A stretch of DNA of 64,000 nt from Rhodospirillaceae bacterium. Its GTDB lineage: Bacteria; Pseudomonadota; Alphaproteobacteria; DSM-16000; Inquilinaceae. The notes beneath the pieces are model-generated. The model was not told the DNA's origin. It saw nothing but the letters and a program-made list of their open reading frames with translations, and ran no database searches. The position numbers and the translations under genes were made by a program. Shown here piece by piece: positions 35,568-43,302 of the stretch (its first letter is position 1; every line of letters begins with the position of its first letter). The stretch lies in NCBI GenBank assembly GCA_020638575.1, contig JACKIH010000003.1, positions 1,221,501 to 1,285,500 of the forward strand, read 5' to 3'.

Positions 35568-36746
35568 ATGTCCACCGCTTCGGCCCCAGATGCCGCCAAG
35601 ACCCCCGCACCGGACCGCAGGCCCGGCGGCGCACTGCGCCATGGCTGGACCACCGGCACCTGTGCCACGGCGGCAGCCAAGGCGGCCTTCGTCGCCCTGG
35701 CGACGGGCGACTTCCCCGATCCCGTCGCCGTCAGCCTTCCCGGCGGCCAGACACCCGCCTTCGCCCTGGCCCAGCAGGGGTTGGGCACCGGCGAAGCCTG
35801 GGCTGCGGTGGTGAAGGACGCCGGCGACGACCCGGACGTGACCCATGGGGCGGTGGTGAAGGCCACGGTGCGGCCGGCACCGCCCGGCAGCGGCATCGTT
35901 TTCCGCGCCGGGGAGGGCGTCGGCACCATCACCAAGCCCGGCCTGCCCCTGCCGCCGGGAGAGCCGGCGATCAATCCCGGCCCGCGCGCCATGATCGGCA
36001 CCAACCTGGAGGAGGCAGCGGCCGCCACCGGCCACCCCGCCGATGTGGTGGTGGAGATCGCCATCGAGGATGGCGCGCGCCTCGCGGAGAAGACGCTGAA
36101 CGGTCGGCTGGGCATCGTTGGCGGCCTGTCGGTGCTGGGCACCACGGGGATCGTCGTGCCGTTTTCCTGCTCGGCCTGGATCCATTCCATCCACCGGGGC
36201 ATCGATGTGGCACGCGCGGAGGGCTTGACCCATGTCGCCGGGGCGACCGGCAACGCCTCGGAAAAGGCGGTCGCCGCCCATCACGGTCTGCCGGATGCAG
36301 CGCTGATCGACATGGGCGACTTCGTCGGCGGCATGCTGAAATACCTGCGCCGGCACCCGGTGCGCCGCGTCACCGTGGCCGGCGGCGTGGCCAAGATGAC
36401 CAAGCTGGCGCAAGGCTTCCTCGACCTGCATTCGCGCCGCGGCAGCGCCGACATGGGCGCGTTGGCCGAAACGGCGCGGGCCTGCGGTGCCGCGGACGAT
36501 CTGGCCGCGCGGATCGCCACCGCCAACACCGTGGCCGAAGCCTTCGATCTGGCCCGCGCGGCCCACATCGATCTGGGCGGTGCCATCGCCAGCGCGGCCC
36601 GCGCCACCGCCGCCAGGGTGGTGGCCGGCGCGCCCATCGCGGTGGAGGTACTGGTGTTCGACCGCCAGGGCGGCCTGGTGGGGATGGCGCCCTTCGGTCA
36701 TTCCGCACTCCCGGACGCAGCGGACGGGCGGAACCGCCGGTCATAG
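35568..36746 (+). CDS. cbiD: CbiD-type precorrin-5/cobalt-precorrin-5B C1-methyltransferase
   Basis: A 392-residue CbiD. GWTTGTCATAAAKAA opens the domain; DVTHGAVVKATV, GVGTITKPGLPLPPGEPAINPGPR and GNASEKAV are family marks. CbiD is the anaerobic-pathway C1-methyltransferase, found here inside an otherwise aerobic (CobG, CobN) set that lacks cobF. It presumably substitutes for CobF, as in other alphaproteobacteria. The ATG at 35568 is chosen because the 34 residues upstream are Arg/Pro-rich. Its 3' end overlaps cobM tail-to-tail by 49 bp. Confidence 0.93.
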   Translation: MSTASAPDAAKTPAPDRRPGGALRHGWTTGTCATAAAKAAFVALATGDFPDPVAVSLPGGQTPAFALAQQGLGTGEAWAAVVKDAGDDPDVTHGAVVKATVRPAPPGSGIVFRAGEGVGTITKPGLPLPPGEPAINPGPRAMIGTNLEEAAAATGHPADVVVEIAIEDGARLAEKTLNGRLGIVGGLSVLGTTGIVVPFSCSAWIHSIHRGIDVARAEGLTHVAGATGNASEKAVAAHHGLPDAALIDMGDFVGGMLKYLRRHPVRRVTVAGGVAKMTKLAQGFLDLHSRRGSADMGALAETARACGAADDLAARIATANTVAEAFDLARAAHIDLGGAIASAARATAARVVAGAPIAVEVLVFDRQGGLVGMAPFGHSALPDAADGRNRRS

Positions 36747-37474
36747 CCGGGGTCGTAGAGCGCGCTGTCCCGGAACCCTTCGGCCGCAAGCGCCCGGCCC
36801 ACGAGGATCACCGCCGTTCGCTGCACCGGGTTGGCGGCGTGCCGGTCGACGATGGTGCCCAGCGTGCCACGCACCACCTGCTCGTCGGGCCAGCTCACCC
36901 GCGCAGCCACGACCACCGGGCAATCGGCCCCATAGTGCGGCCGCAGGATGTCCACGATCTCCGCAAGCCGGTGCACGGCCAGGTGGATTGCCAGCGTGGC
37001 CCCGGTGGCGGCAAAGCTCTCCAGCGTCTCCGCCGGCGGCATCTTCGAGGCGCGGCCTGATAGGCGGGTGAGCACCACGCTTTGCGCCACTTCCGGCACC
37101 GTCAGCTCGCGGCCCAGGCTGGCGGCGGCAGCGGCAAAGGCGGGCACGCCGGGGGTCAGCGTGTAGGCAATGCCATGGGCATCGAGCCGGCGGATCTGCT
37201 CCGCCACCGCACTCCACACCGACAGGTCGCCGGAATGCAGCCGCGCCACGTCCTCCCCAGCCCGGAAGGCGCGCACGTATTCCGCCTCGATGGCGTCCAG
37301 GTCCAGGGGGGCGGTGTCCACCAGCCGTGCCCCCTCCGGGCACCAGGCCAGGACCTCCGGCGGCACGACGGACCCGGCATAGAGGCAGACGGGGCACCGC
37401 GCCAGCAGGTCGCGCCCGCGCACGGTGATTAGGTCGGCCGCCCCCGGGCCCGCGCCAATGAAATGAACGGTCAT
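36698..37474 (-). CDS. cobM: Precorrin-4 C11-methyltransferase
   Basis: A 258-residue SAM methylase. MTVHFIGAGPGAADLITVRG, YAGSVVPPEVLAWC, LHSGDLSVWSA and TPGVPAFAAAAA are CobM/CbiF signatures. It methylates C11 in the corrin pathway. It starts with a 4-bp overlap with cobE, forming a cobL-cobE-cobM minus-strand unit. Its last 49 bp overlap the end of cbiD on the other strand. Confidence 0.95.
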   Translation of the reverse strand: MTVHFIGAGPGAADLITVRGRDLLARCPVCLYAGSVVPPEVLAWCPEGARLVDTAPLDLDAIEAEYVRAFRAGEDVARLHSGDLSVWSAVAEQIRRLDAHGIAYTLTPGVPAFAAAAASLGRELTVPEVAQSVVLTRLSGRASKMPPAETLESFAATGATLAIHLAVHRLAEIVDILRPHYGADCPVVVAARVSWPDEQVVRGTLGTIVDRHAANPVQRTAVILVGRALAAEGFRDSALYDPGYDRRFRPSAASGSAE

Positions 37475-37860
37475 CGGCCGTCTCCAAAGTCTCGACTGGC
37501 CGCCAGGGCGCAGGTGACGGTGGGTGTCCTGATCCTTTGCAGGATCAGCTTTGCTCCCTCCCCCGCTGCGGCCAGCGCTGCCGCCTCCGCCGCAGAGGCG
37601 GTGCCGCAACCGGGCATGGGGTGGCTCATGCGCGTCGGGCAGGCGGGTGCGGCGCGCGCCAATTCGTCCAACCCGATGTGGACGATGGGCAGGCCGAGTG
37701 TCGCCGCTGCTTCCAGCGCCGCGGGATCGTCGGCCGGCTTGAAGCCGGGGATGGCGAGGTGGGTGATGGGCTCCGCCGCCGCTTCGCCGGCGCGCGCCAC
37801 CAGGGCCGCGATGTCCTCGGCGGTAGCGGCGCGGCGGTATCCGATGCCGGCACAGATCAT
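37471..37860 (-). CDS. cobE: CobE/CbiG C-terminal-domain protein
   Basis: A 129-residue protein matching the C-terminal domain of CbiG, known in aerobic pathways as CobE. ICAGIGYRRAATAEDIAALV, TLGLPIVHIGLDELARA, and TPTVTCALAASRDFGDGR at the end are characteristic. CobE is needed for cobalamin synthesis but its exact reaction is unclear. It overlaps cobL and cobM by 4 bp each, so translation of the three is coupled. Confidence 0.9.
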   Translation of the reverse strand: MICAGIGYRRAATAEDIAALVARAGEAAAEPITHLAIPGFKPADDPAALEAAATLGLPIVHIGLDELARAAPACPTRMSHPMPGCGTASAAEAAALAAAGEGAKLILQRIRTPTVTCALAASRDFGDGR

Positions 37861-39113
37861 GGCGCGGCGTCCCTAGGCTTCACCGCCGCGAAGTGCAGCA
37901 CCGGCATGGCCGGCCGGAAGCCGTGCAGGCGGCCCACCGGTTCCACCCGCTCAATGGCGATGCGCATCAGGCGGCCGCCGATCTTGCGGTGGGCTTCGAA
38001 GAAGACCTGCTGGGTTTCCAGCGTCACCGCGTTGCCGACCAGCCGGCCGCCCGGCGGCAGCGCTACCCAGGCGGCCTGCAACACGGCCGGATCGCTGGCC
38101 CCGCCGCCCAGAAACACGGCATCGGGCGGCGGCAGGCCGGCATAGACCACCGGTGCCGCGCCCAGCCGCCCCTCCAGATGCGGCACGCCGAGCGCGCGGG
38201 CGTTGGCCAATGCGCGCTCCAGCCGGTCGGCGCGGCGGTCGACGGCGACGGCACGGGTGCGGGGGGCTGCCAACAGCCACTCAATGGCGATGGCGCCGGA
38301 GCCGCAGCCGATGTCCCACAGGCACTGGCCGGGGGCGGGCGCCAGGCTGGCGAGCGTGATTGCCCGCACCTCCGCCTTGGTGATCTGGCCATCATGGTCG
38401 AACAGGGCGTCCGGCCGCCCGGCGAGCGCGCCCAGCGGCTGTGCCGTCGCTCCGGCCGCCACCTCCAGGGCCACCAGGTTGAGGGGCTGGACCTCCGTCA
38501 GGTCGAAGCCTGCGGCCTCCACACTGCGGCAGCGCTGATGCGGGCCGCCCAGGGCTTCCAGCAGGTGCATCCGCGTCGGCCCGACGCCCAAAGTGCAGAG
38601 ATAGGCGGCCACTGCGGCGGGCGTGGTTTCATCGGCGCTCAGCACGAACAGGCGAACACCGTCCGCCAGATGGGGGCGCAGGGTTTCCAGCGGGCGCCCG
38701 CAGAGGGAGACGACCTCCACCTCCTGCAGTGGCCAGCCCAGATGGGCCGCGGCGAAGCTGATGGACGAGAGCTGAGGCAGCACCAGCCGTTCCGGCGCCG
38801 GCACTCGGGCAGCCACCATGGACCCCACGCCGAACCAGAAGGGATCGCCCGAAGCCAGCACCACCACCGGCTCGCCCCGCCGGGCAGCCACCGCATCGAT
38901 GGTGCCTGCAATCGGCGAACCCCACACCAGCGTCTCCCCGGCGATCAGCTCGGCCGCCAAAGCCAAGTGACGCCGCCCGCCCACCACCAGACTTGCGCCG
39001 GCAATCAGCTCCCGGGCGCGCTCGGACAGTCCCTCGACCCCGTCTTCGCCGATGCCTAGGATGGCGAGCCAGGCTGTGGGTGCTGCCTCCGGCACAGGGC
39101 TCTGGCGCTGCAT
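37857..39113 (-). CDS. cobL: Precorrin-6Y C5,15-methyltransferase (decarboxylating)
   Basis: A fused two-domain enzyme of 418 residues from the ATG at 39113. The N-terminal CbiE-like C5-methyltransferase (WLAILGIGEDGVEGLS, SGDPFWFGVG) is followed by a C-terminal CbiT-like domain that methylates C15 and decarboxylates (LWDIGCGSGAIAIEWL, about 250 onward). An in-frame GTG two codons upstream (39119) and an ATG at 39143 are alternative starts. It is divergent from cobK, whose ATG lies 30 bp away. Confidence 0.94.
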   Translation of the reverse strand: MQRQSPVPEAAPTAWLAILGIGEDGVEGLSERARELIAGASLVVGGRRHLALAAELIAGETLVWGSPIAGTIDAVAARRGEPVVVLASGDPFWFGVGSMVAARVPAPERLVLPQLSSISFAAAHLGWPLQEVEVVSLCGRPLETLRPHLADGVRLFVLSADETTPAAVAAYLCTLGVGPTRMHLLEALGGPHQRCRSVEAAGFDLTEVQPLNLVALEVAAGATAQPLGALAGRPDALFDHDGQITKAEVRAITLASLAPAPGQCLWDIGCGSGAIAIEWLLAAPRTRAVAVDRRADRLERALANARALGVPHLEGRLGAAPVVYAGLPPPDAVFLGGGASDPAVLQAAWVALPPGGRLVGNAVTLETQQVFFEAHRKIGGRLMRIAIERVEPVGRLHGFRPAMPVLHFAAVKPRDAAP

Positions 39114-39142
39114 CGTCACGGACACACCCCCACGGACGCACA

Positions 39143-39928
39143 ATGCGCATTCTGATCCTGGGCGGCACCGGCGAAGGCTTCGCCCTGGCCGAGCGCGTGG
39201 CCGGCAGTCAGCACCTGTCCGCCGTCTACTCGGTGGCCGGGCGCACCAGGACGCCGCGCCTGCCGCCCGTGGAGTGCCGGTCCGGCGGGTTCGGCGGTAC
39301 CGCCGGGCTGGCCGCCTATCTCCGCGACCACGCCATCGACCTGCTGGTCGACGCCACCCATCCCTTCGCCGCCCAGATGTCCCGCCACGCGGTCGCGGCC
39401 GGCGAGCGGGCCGGAATTCCGGTTCTGGCCGTGCGCCGTCCGGCCTGGCAGCCTGGGCCTGGCGACGCCTGGACCATGGTGGCCGAAATGGCCGATGCGC
39501 CCGTTGCCATCGGCCCTCACCCGGCGCGTGCGTTGCTGACCATCGGGCAGATCGACCTCGCCCCGTTCCGCGCCGCCCCGCAGCACAGCTACCTGATCCG
39601 CAGCGTGGAAACGCCGCCCCAGGAGGTGCTGCCGCCGCACCACCGGCTGATCCGCGACCGCGGCCCCTTCACCTTGGACGGCGAGCGGCGGCTGCTGGCC
39701 GATGGGCGGATCGAGGTGCTGGTGACCAAGAATTCCGGCGGCGCTGCCACCGCCCCCAAGCTGGCGGCCGCCCGCGAACTGGGGGTGCAGGTGATCATGG
39801 TGGCGCGGCCTGCGTTGCCCACCGCCACCGCGGAGGTGGGGGATGCCGACGCGGCGTTCGACTGGCTTTGCGCCCATCACGCCGCCCCCACCGCTGCGGC
39901 CCCGCAGCCGACGCGACGTGGGGTATAG
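39143..39928 (+). CDS. cobK: Precorrin-6A reductase
   Basis: A 261-residue NADPH-dependent reductase. MRILILGGTGEGFALAERV opens the Rossmann fold; VDATHPFAAQMSRHAV, SYLIRSVETPP and VTKNSGGAATAPKL are CobK/CbiJ signatures. It reduces the C18-C19 double bond of precorrin-6A. The start at 39143 places the GGTGEG motif correctly. Its 3' end overlaps the end of cobJ on the opposite strand by 52 bp, so both C-termini are under overlapping coding constraint. Confidence 0.94.
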   Translation: MRILILGGTGEGFALAERVAGSQHLSAVYSVAGRTRTPRLPPVECRSGGFGGTAGLAAYLRDHAIDLLVDATHPFAAQMSRHAVAAGERAGIPVLAVRRPAWQPGPGDAWTMVAEMADAPVAIGPHPARALLTIGQIDLAPFRAAPQHSYLIRSVETPPQEVLPPHHRLIRDRGPFTLDGERRLLADGRIEVLVTKNSGGAATAPKLAAARELGVQVIMVARPALPTATAEVGDADAAFDWLCAHHAAPTAAAPQPTRRGV

Positions 39929-40653
39929 ACCCAGCGGGTACGGCCACTGCCCGCCACGCACCGCGTCTCTGCCGTGCCGATCAGGACCAGGGTGCGCATG
40001 TCCGCGCCCACCGAGCGCGCCTCGGCCAGTGTGGTGTATTGGATGCGCTCTTCGGGCCGGCTGACGGCGGTGGCGAACACCACCGGAATGTCGCCCGCCA
40101 GGCGCTCGCGCAGCCGCTCCAGCACGGCGTCGAGCTGCCAGGGCCGCGCCTTCGACACCGCGTTGTAGAGCGCCAGCACGAACCCGGCCTCCGCCGCTGC
40201 GGCAACCCGCGCCAGCACGGTTTCCCAGGGTTTCAGATTGTCCGACAGCGAGATCACGCAGAAATCGTTGCCGCAGGGCGCACCGATGCGGGCGGCGGCG
40301 GCGAGGACGGCCGAAATGCCGGGGATCACCTCCACCACCACGTCGTCGCGGCCGCCGGCCGTCTCCAGCGCCTCGAACAGGGCGGCCGCCATGCCGAACA
40401 CGCCGGCATCCCCGGCCGAAACGATGGCCACCCGCCGCCCCTCCGCCGCGAGGTCCAGCGCGAAACCGGCGCGGGCCAGCTCCTCGCGATTGTCCGACGG
40501 GTGGCGGCGCTGGCCATCGCGGAGGGGGACGCGATTGAGATACGGCCCGTAGCCGACCAGGTCCGTCGCCGTTTCCAGCGCCGCGGTGGCGCGCGGGGTC
40601 ACCAGGTCGGCGGCCCCCGGCCCCAGCCCGACGATGGCGAGGAACCCGGTCAT
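39877..40653 (-). CDS. cobJ: Precorrin-3B C17-methyltransferase
   Basis: A 258-residue methylase that also contracts the ring. FLAIVGLGPGAADLVTPRA, DLVGYGPYLNRVPL, VSAGDAGVFGMA, VIPGISAVLAAAARIGAP and LALYNAVSKARPWQL are CobJ/CbiH marks. It is the last gene of the long riboswitch-controlled minus-strand operon. It overlaps cobI by 4 bp. Confidence 0.96.
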   Translation of the reverse strand: MTGFLAIVGLGPGAADLVTPRATAALETATDLVGYGPYLNRVPLRDGQRRHPSDNREELARAGFALDLAAEGRRVAIVSAGDAGVFGMAAALFEALETAGGRDDVVVEVIPGISAVLAAAARIGAPCGNDFCVISLSDNLKPWETVLARVAAAAEAGFVLALYNAVSKARPWQLDAVLERLRERLAGDIPVVFATAVSRPEERIQYTTLAEARSVGADMRTLVLIGTAETRCVAGSGRTRWVYTPRRVGCGAAAVGAA

Positions 40654-41396
40654 CGGCGCACCCCCCGCCCCGGCACCAGCACGATGGAGAAATAGGGGGC
40701 CGCCTCGTCCGCCGGACGGTCGGCCAGGGCCACCACCTTCTGGTTGGCCATGGTGCCGCGTTCCACATAGACCGCGCGGTCCAGCGCACCGGCCGCCGCC
40801 AGCGCAGCGCGCACCTTGGGCAGATGCCGGCCCACCTTCATGAACACCGCGGCATCGGTGGTCGCCAGGCGCTGCGCCAGGGCTTCTTCCGGCAGAGTCG
40901 CCGGGATCACCGTCATCACATCGTTCCACCGGGTGATCGGCGTGCCCGCCACGGCCCAGCAGCCGCCCATCCCGGTGATGCCGGGGATCACACGGGCCTC
41001 GTACCGCCCGGCCAGGCGGTCGTGCAGGTACATGTAGGAGCCGTAGAAGAATGGATCGCCCTCGCACAACACGGCGACCGGCTCCCCCGCATCGAGATAT
41101 CCGGCAATGCGGGCAGCACTGGTGTCGTAGAACGCCTCGATCCCATTGGTGTAGTCGGCCGCCCCCACCTCCAGCTCGGTGGTGAAGGGGTAGTCCAGCC
41201 GCAGCTCCTGCCAATCGGGCCGCAGGTGGGGGCCGGCGATGGTGCGCGCGGTGCCGGCGTTTCCCTTCTTGGCGAAATGGGCCACCACCCGGGTGTCAGA
41301 CAGCACGCGCGCCGCCTTCACCGTCAGCAGGTCGGGATCGCCCGGACCGACGCCGACGCCCCAAAGAATGCCTGGTGCAGTTCCAGGCGTGCTCAT
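40650..41396 (-). CDS. cobI: Precorrin-2 C20-methyltransferase
   Basis: A 248-residue SAM methylase. ILWGVGVGPGDPDLLTVKAARVL, LCEGDPFFYGSYMYL, VIPGITGMGGCWA and the C-terminal YVERGTMANQKVV are CobI/CbiL signatures. It makes precorrin-3A from precorrin-2. The start at 41396 overlaps the cobH stop by 4 bp. Confidence 0.96.
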   Translation of the reverse strand: MSTPGTAPGILWGVGVGPGDPDLLTVKAARVLSDTRVVAHFAKKGNAGTARTIAGPHLRPDWQELRLDYPFTTELEVGAADYTNGIEAFYDTSAARIAGYLDAGEPVAVLCEGDPFFYGSYMYLHDRLAGRYEARVIPGITGMGGCWAVAGTPITRWNDVMTVIPATLPEEALAQRLATTDAAVFMKVGRHLPKVRAALAAAGALDRAVYVERGTMANQKVVALADRPADEAAPYFSIVLVPGRGVRR

Positions 41397-42034
41397 TCCG
41401 CATCGCTCGCCAAGGCGTTGACGGCAGCCACGGCCATGGCACTGCCGCCCATGCGGCCGGCCACCACAACGCTGTCGAGGCGACCGTCGGCCACCAGCGC
41501 GTCCTTGCTTTCCGCAGCCCCCACGAACCCGACAGCCATGCCGATGATGGCGGCTGGTTTGGGCGCCCCGGCGTCGATCAGCTCCAGCAGGTGGAACAGG
41601 GCCGTCGGCGCGTTGCCGATGGCCACCACCGCACCGCCGAGCCGGTCGCCCCACAGGTCCAGCGCGGCAGCGGTGCGGGTGTTGGCGATCTTCGCGGCCA
41701 GTTCCGGCACGGCCGGATCGGCCAGGGTACAGATCACCGGATTGTCGGCGGGCAGGCGGGACCGTGTGATCCCGTTTTCGACCATCCGGCTATCGCACAG
41801 GATGGGCGCACCCGCCGCCAAAGCGGCCTTGGCTTTGGCCACCAGACCGGGGGTGAAGCGGATCAGGTCTGCCACCTCCACCCGGCCGCAGGCGTGGATG
41901 ATGCGCACCGCCACCCGCGCCTCGGCCTGCGAGAACCGGTCGAGCGCCGCTTCCGAACGGATGATCTCGAACGACCGGCGATAGATCGCGGCCGGTTCCC
42001 GAATGTAGTCGTAGCGGGTTTGCGGGGAGGTCAT
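41393..42034 (-). CDS. cobH: Precorrin-8X methylmutase
   Basis: A 213-residue mutase that moves the C11 methyl to C12, giving hydrogenobyrinic acid. YDYIREPAAIYRRSFEIIR, RIIHACGRVE (catalytic His near 48), CDSRMVENGI and VGAAESKDALVADG are family motifs. Start and stop overlap cobG and cobI by 4 bp. Confidence 0.96.
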   Translation of the reverse strand: MTSPQTRYDYIREPAAIYRRSFEIIRSEAALDRFSQAEARVAVRIIHACGRVEVADLIRFTPGLVAKAKAALAAGAPILCDSRMVENGITRSRLPADNPVICTLADPAVPELAAKIANTRTAAALDLWGDRLGGAVVAIGNAPTALFHLLELIDAGAPKPAAIIGMAVGFVGAAESKDALVADGRLDSVVVAGRMGGSAMAVAAVNALASDAE

Positions 42035-43302
42035 GCGGACATCCGTTTCAGCAGGGTGGAGACATCTTGGGCGGAAAGCCCCTCGGCGGCCGGGGCATCG
42101 TCGGCCCGACCGTTGGTGATCCAGCCGTAGCCGCCGGGGCCGGCGGTCAACGTCAGGGCTGCCGGGCGGGGATGGGCACAGCCCTTGGAACAGCCGGAGA
42201 CATGCAGGACCACATCCTCCGGCAGCAGGGGCGCAAAGCGCTCCGCATCTGCCACCACATCGGCATGGGCGTGGACGCAGCGCGGCGCCCCGGCACACAC
42301 GGCGATCCGGCGGCGCGGGTCCGCCGGGTCGGTGAGGAAGCCGAGCCGCCGGGCCTCCGCCTGTACCCCAGCAGCCCCATTCGCCTTGACGCCGGGCAGG
42401 ACCAGGGTGCGCCAAGGGGTCAGCCGCACCGTGCCGTCGCCATGGCGCCGGGCGAGTTCGGCCAGATCGGCAAAGGCCGCGGACTGGGCGCGGCCGAAGG
42501 CGGGGGCGACCAGCACCGCGGCCCACCCGCCGGCGAGATCGACCACGCCGGGCACCACGCGGCAGCTCAGGTCCGACGGGATCGGTGTCGAGTTCGCCTC
42601 TAGCCCGGCGGCGGCGAACACCGGCTCCTCCCCGACCCCGGCGACCAGTCCCGCCATGCGCCGCATCGCCCGGCCGCCGAGGTCGAGGAAGGCGTGCAGC
42701 AGGGCCACGACGGCCGGAACGACATCGCCAGGATCAACCGTCGCCGCGGCCCGGCCCGCGGCCAGGGCGATCATCGCCCGCCCGCTCCCGGCGGGGCTGA
42801 CCGTGATGTCTGCACCGACAACCTGGCCGCCGGGCGCGATCGGCAAGGCCCCGCCGCCGCACACGGCCAGCCCGACCTTTTCGGGCAGGTGGGCCAGTGC
42901 CGGGTCTGCGGTCTTCGCCCGCTCCAGCGCCCGCGCCAACCCATGGGCATCGAACGCACATGTGGGATCGTCGGCCGGCGACAGGGGGGCGGCCAGCACC
43001 GTGCGCTGCGCTTCGGCCGCCGGATCGGGCGAGGCGAGGCCGTGGGCCAGCACCACCTCGGCGAAGGCCCGATGCCCCGCCTCGTCGAACCCGCGGGCTT
43101 GCAGGTTGCCGCGGCTGGTCACCTCCATCTCGCCGGAACCGTGGCGGGCTGCCGCCTCTGCCACCGCTTGAAGCTGGTCCGCCGTCAGGGTCGCAGCACT
43201 GGGTTTGATGCGTGCCACCAGCCCGTCGCCCGACGCCATGGGCCGCAGCAGCGAGGGGCACCAACCCTTCACGCGAGGATCCGGCGGGGCAGCCGCGCTC
43301 AT
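42031..43302 (-). CDS. cobG: Precorrin-3B synthase (monooxygenase) CobG
   Basis: A 423-residue nitrite/sulfite-reductase-like protein from the ATG at 43302. Two ferredoxin-like half domains (about 20-85 and 245-310) and a Cys set CAGAPRCVHAHAD ... VSGCSKGCAHP that holds a [4Fe-4S] cluster. CobG uses O2 to hydroxylate C20 of precorrin-3A, marking the pathway as aerobic. MEVTSRGNLQARG is the conserved substrate-site segment. It overlaps cobN and cobH by 4 bp. Confidence 0.93.
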   Translation of the reverse strand: MSAAAPPDPRVKGWCPSLLRPMASGDGLVARIKPSAATLTADQLQAVAEAAARHGSGEMEVTSRGNLQARGFDEAGHRAFAEVVLAHGLASPDPAAEAQRTVLAAPLSPADDPTCAFDAHGLARALERAKTADPALAHLPEKVGLAVCGGGALPIAPGGQVVGADITVSPAGSGRAMIALAAGRAAATVDPGDVVPAVVALLHAFLDLGGRAMRRMAGLVAGVGEEPVFAAAGLEANSTPIPSDLSCRVVPGVVDLAGGWAAVLVAPAFGRAQSAAFADLAELARRHGDGTVRLTPWRTLVLPGVKANGAAGVQAEARRLGFLTDPADPRRRIAVCAGAPRCVHAHADVVADAERFAPLLPEDVVLHVSGCSKGCAHPRPAALTLTAGPGGYGWITNGRADDAPAAEGLSAQDVSTLLKRMSA

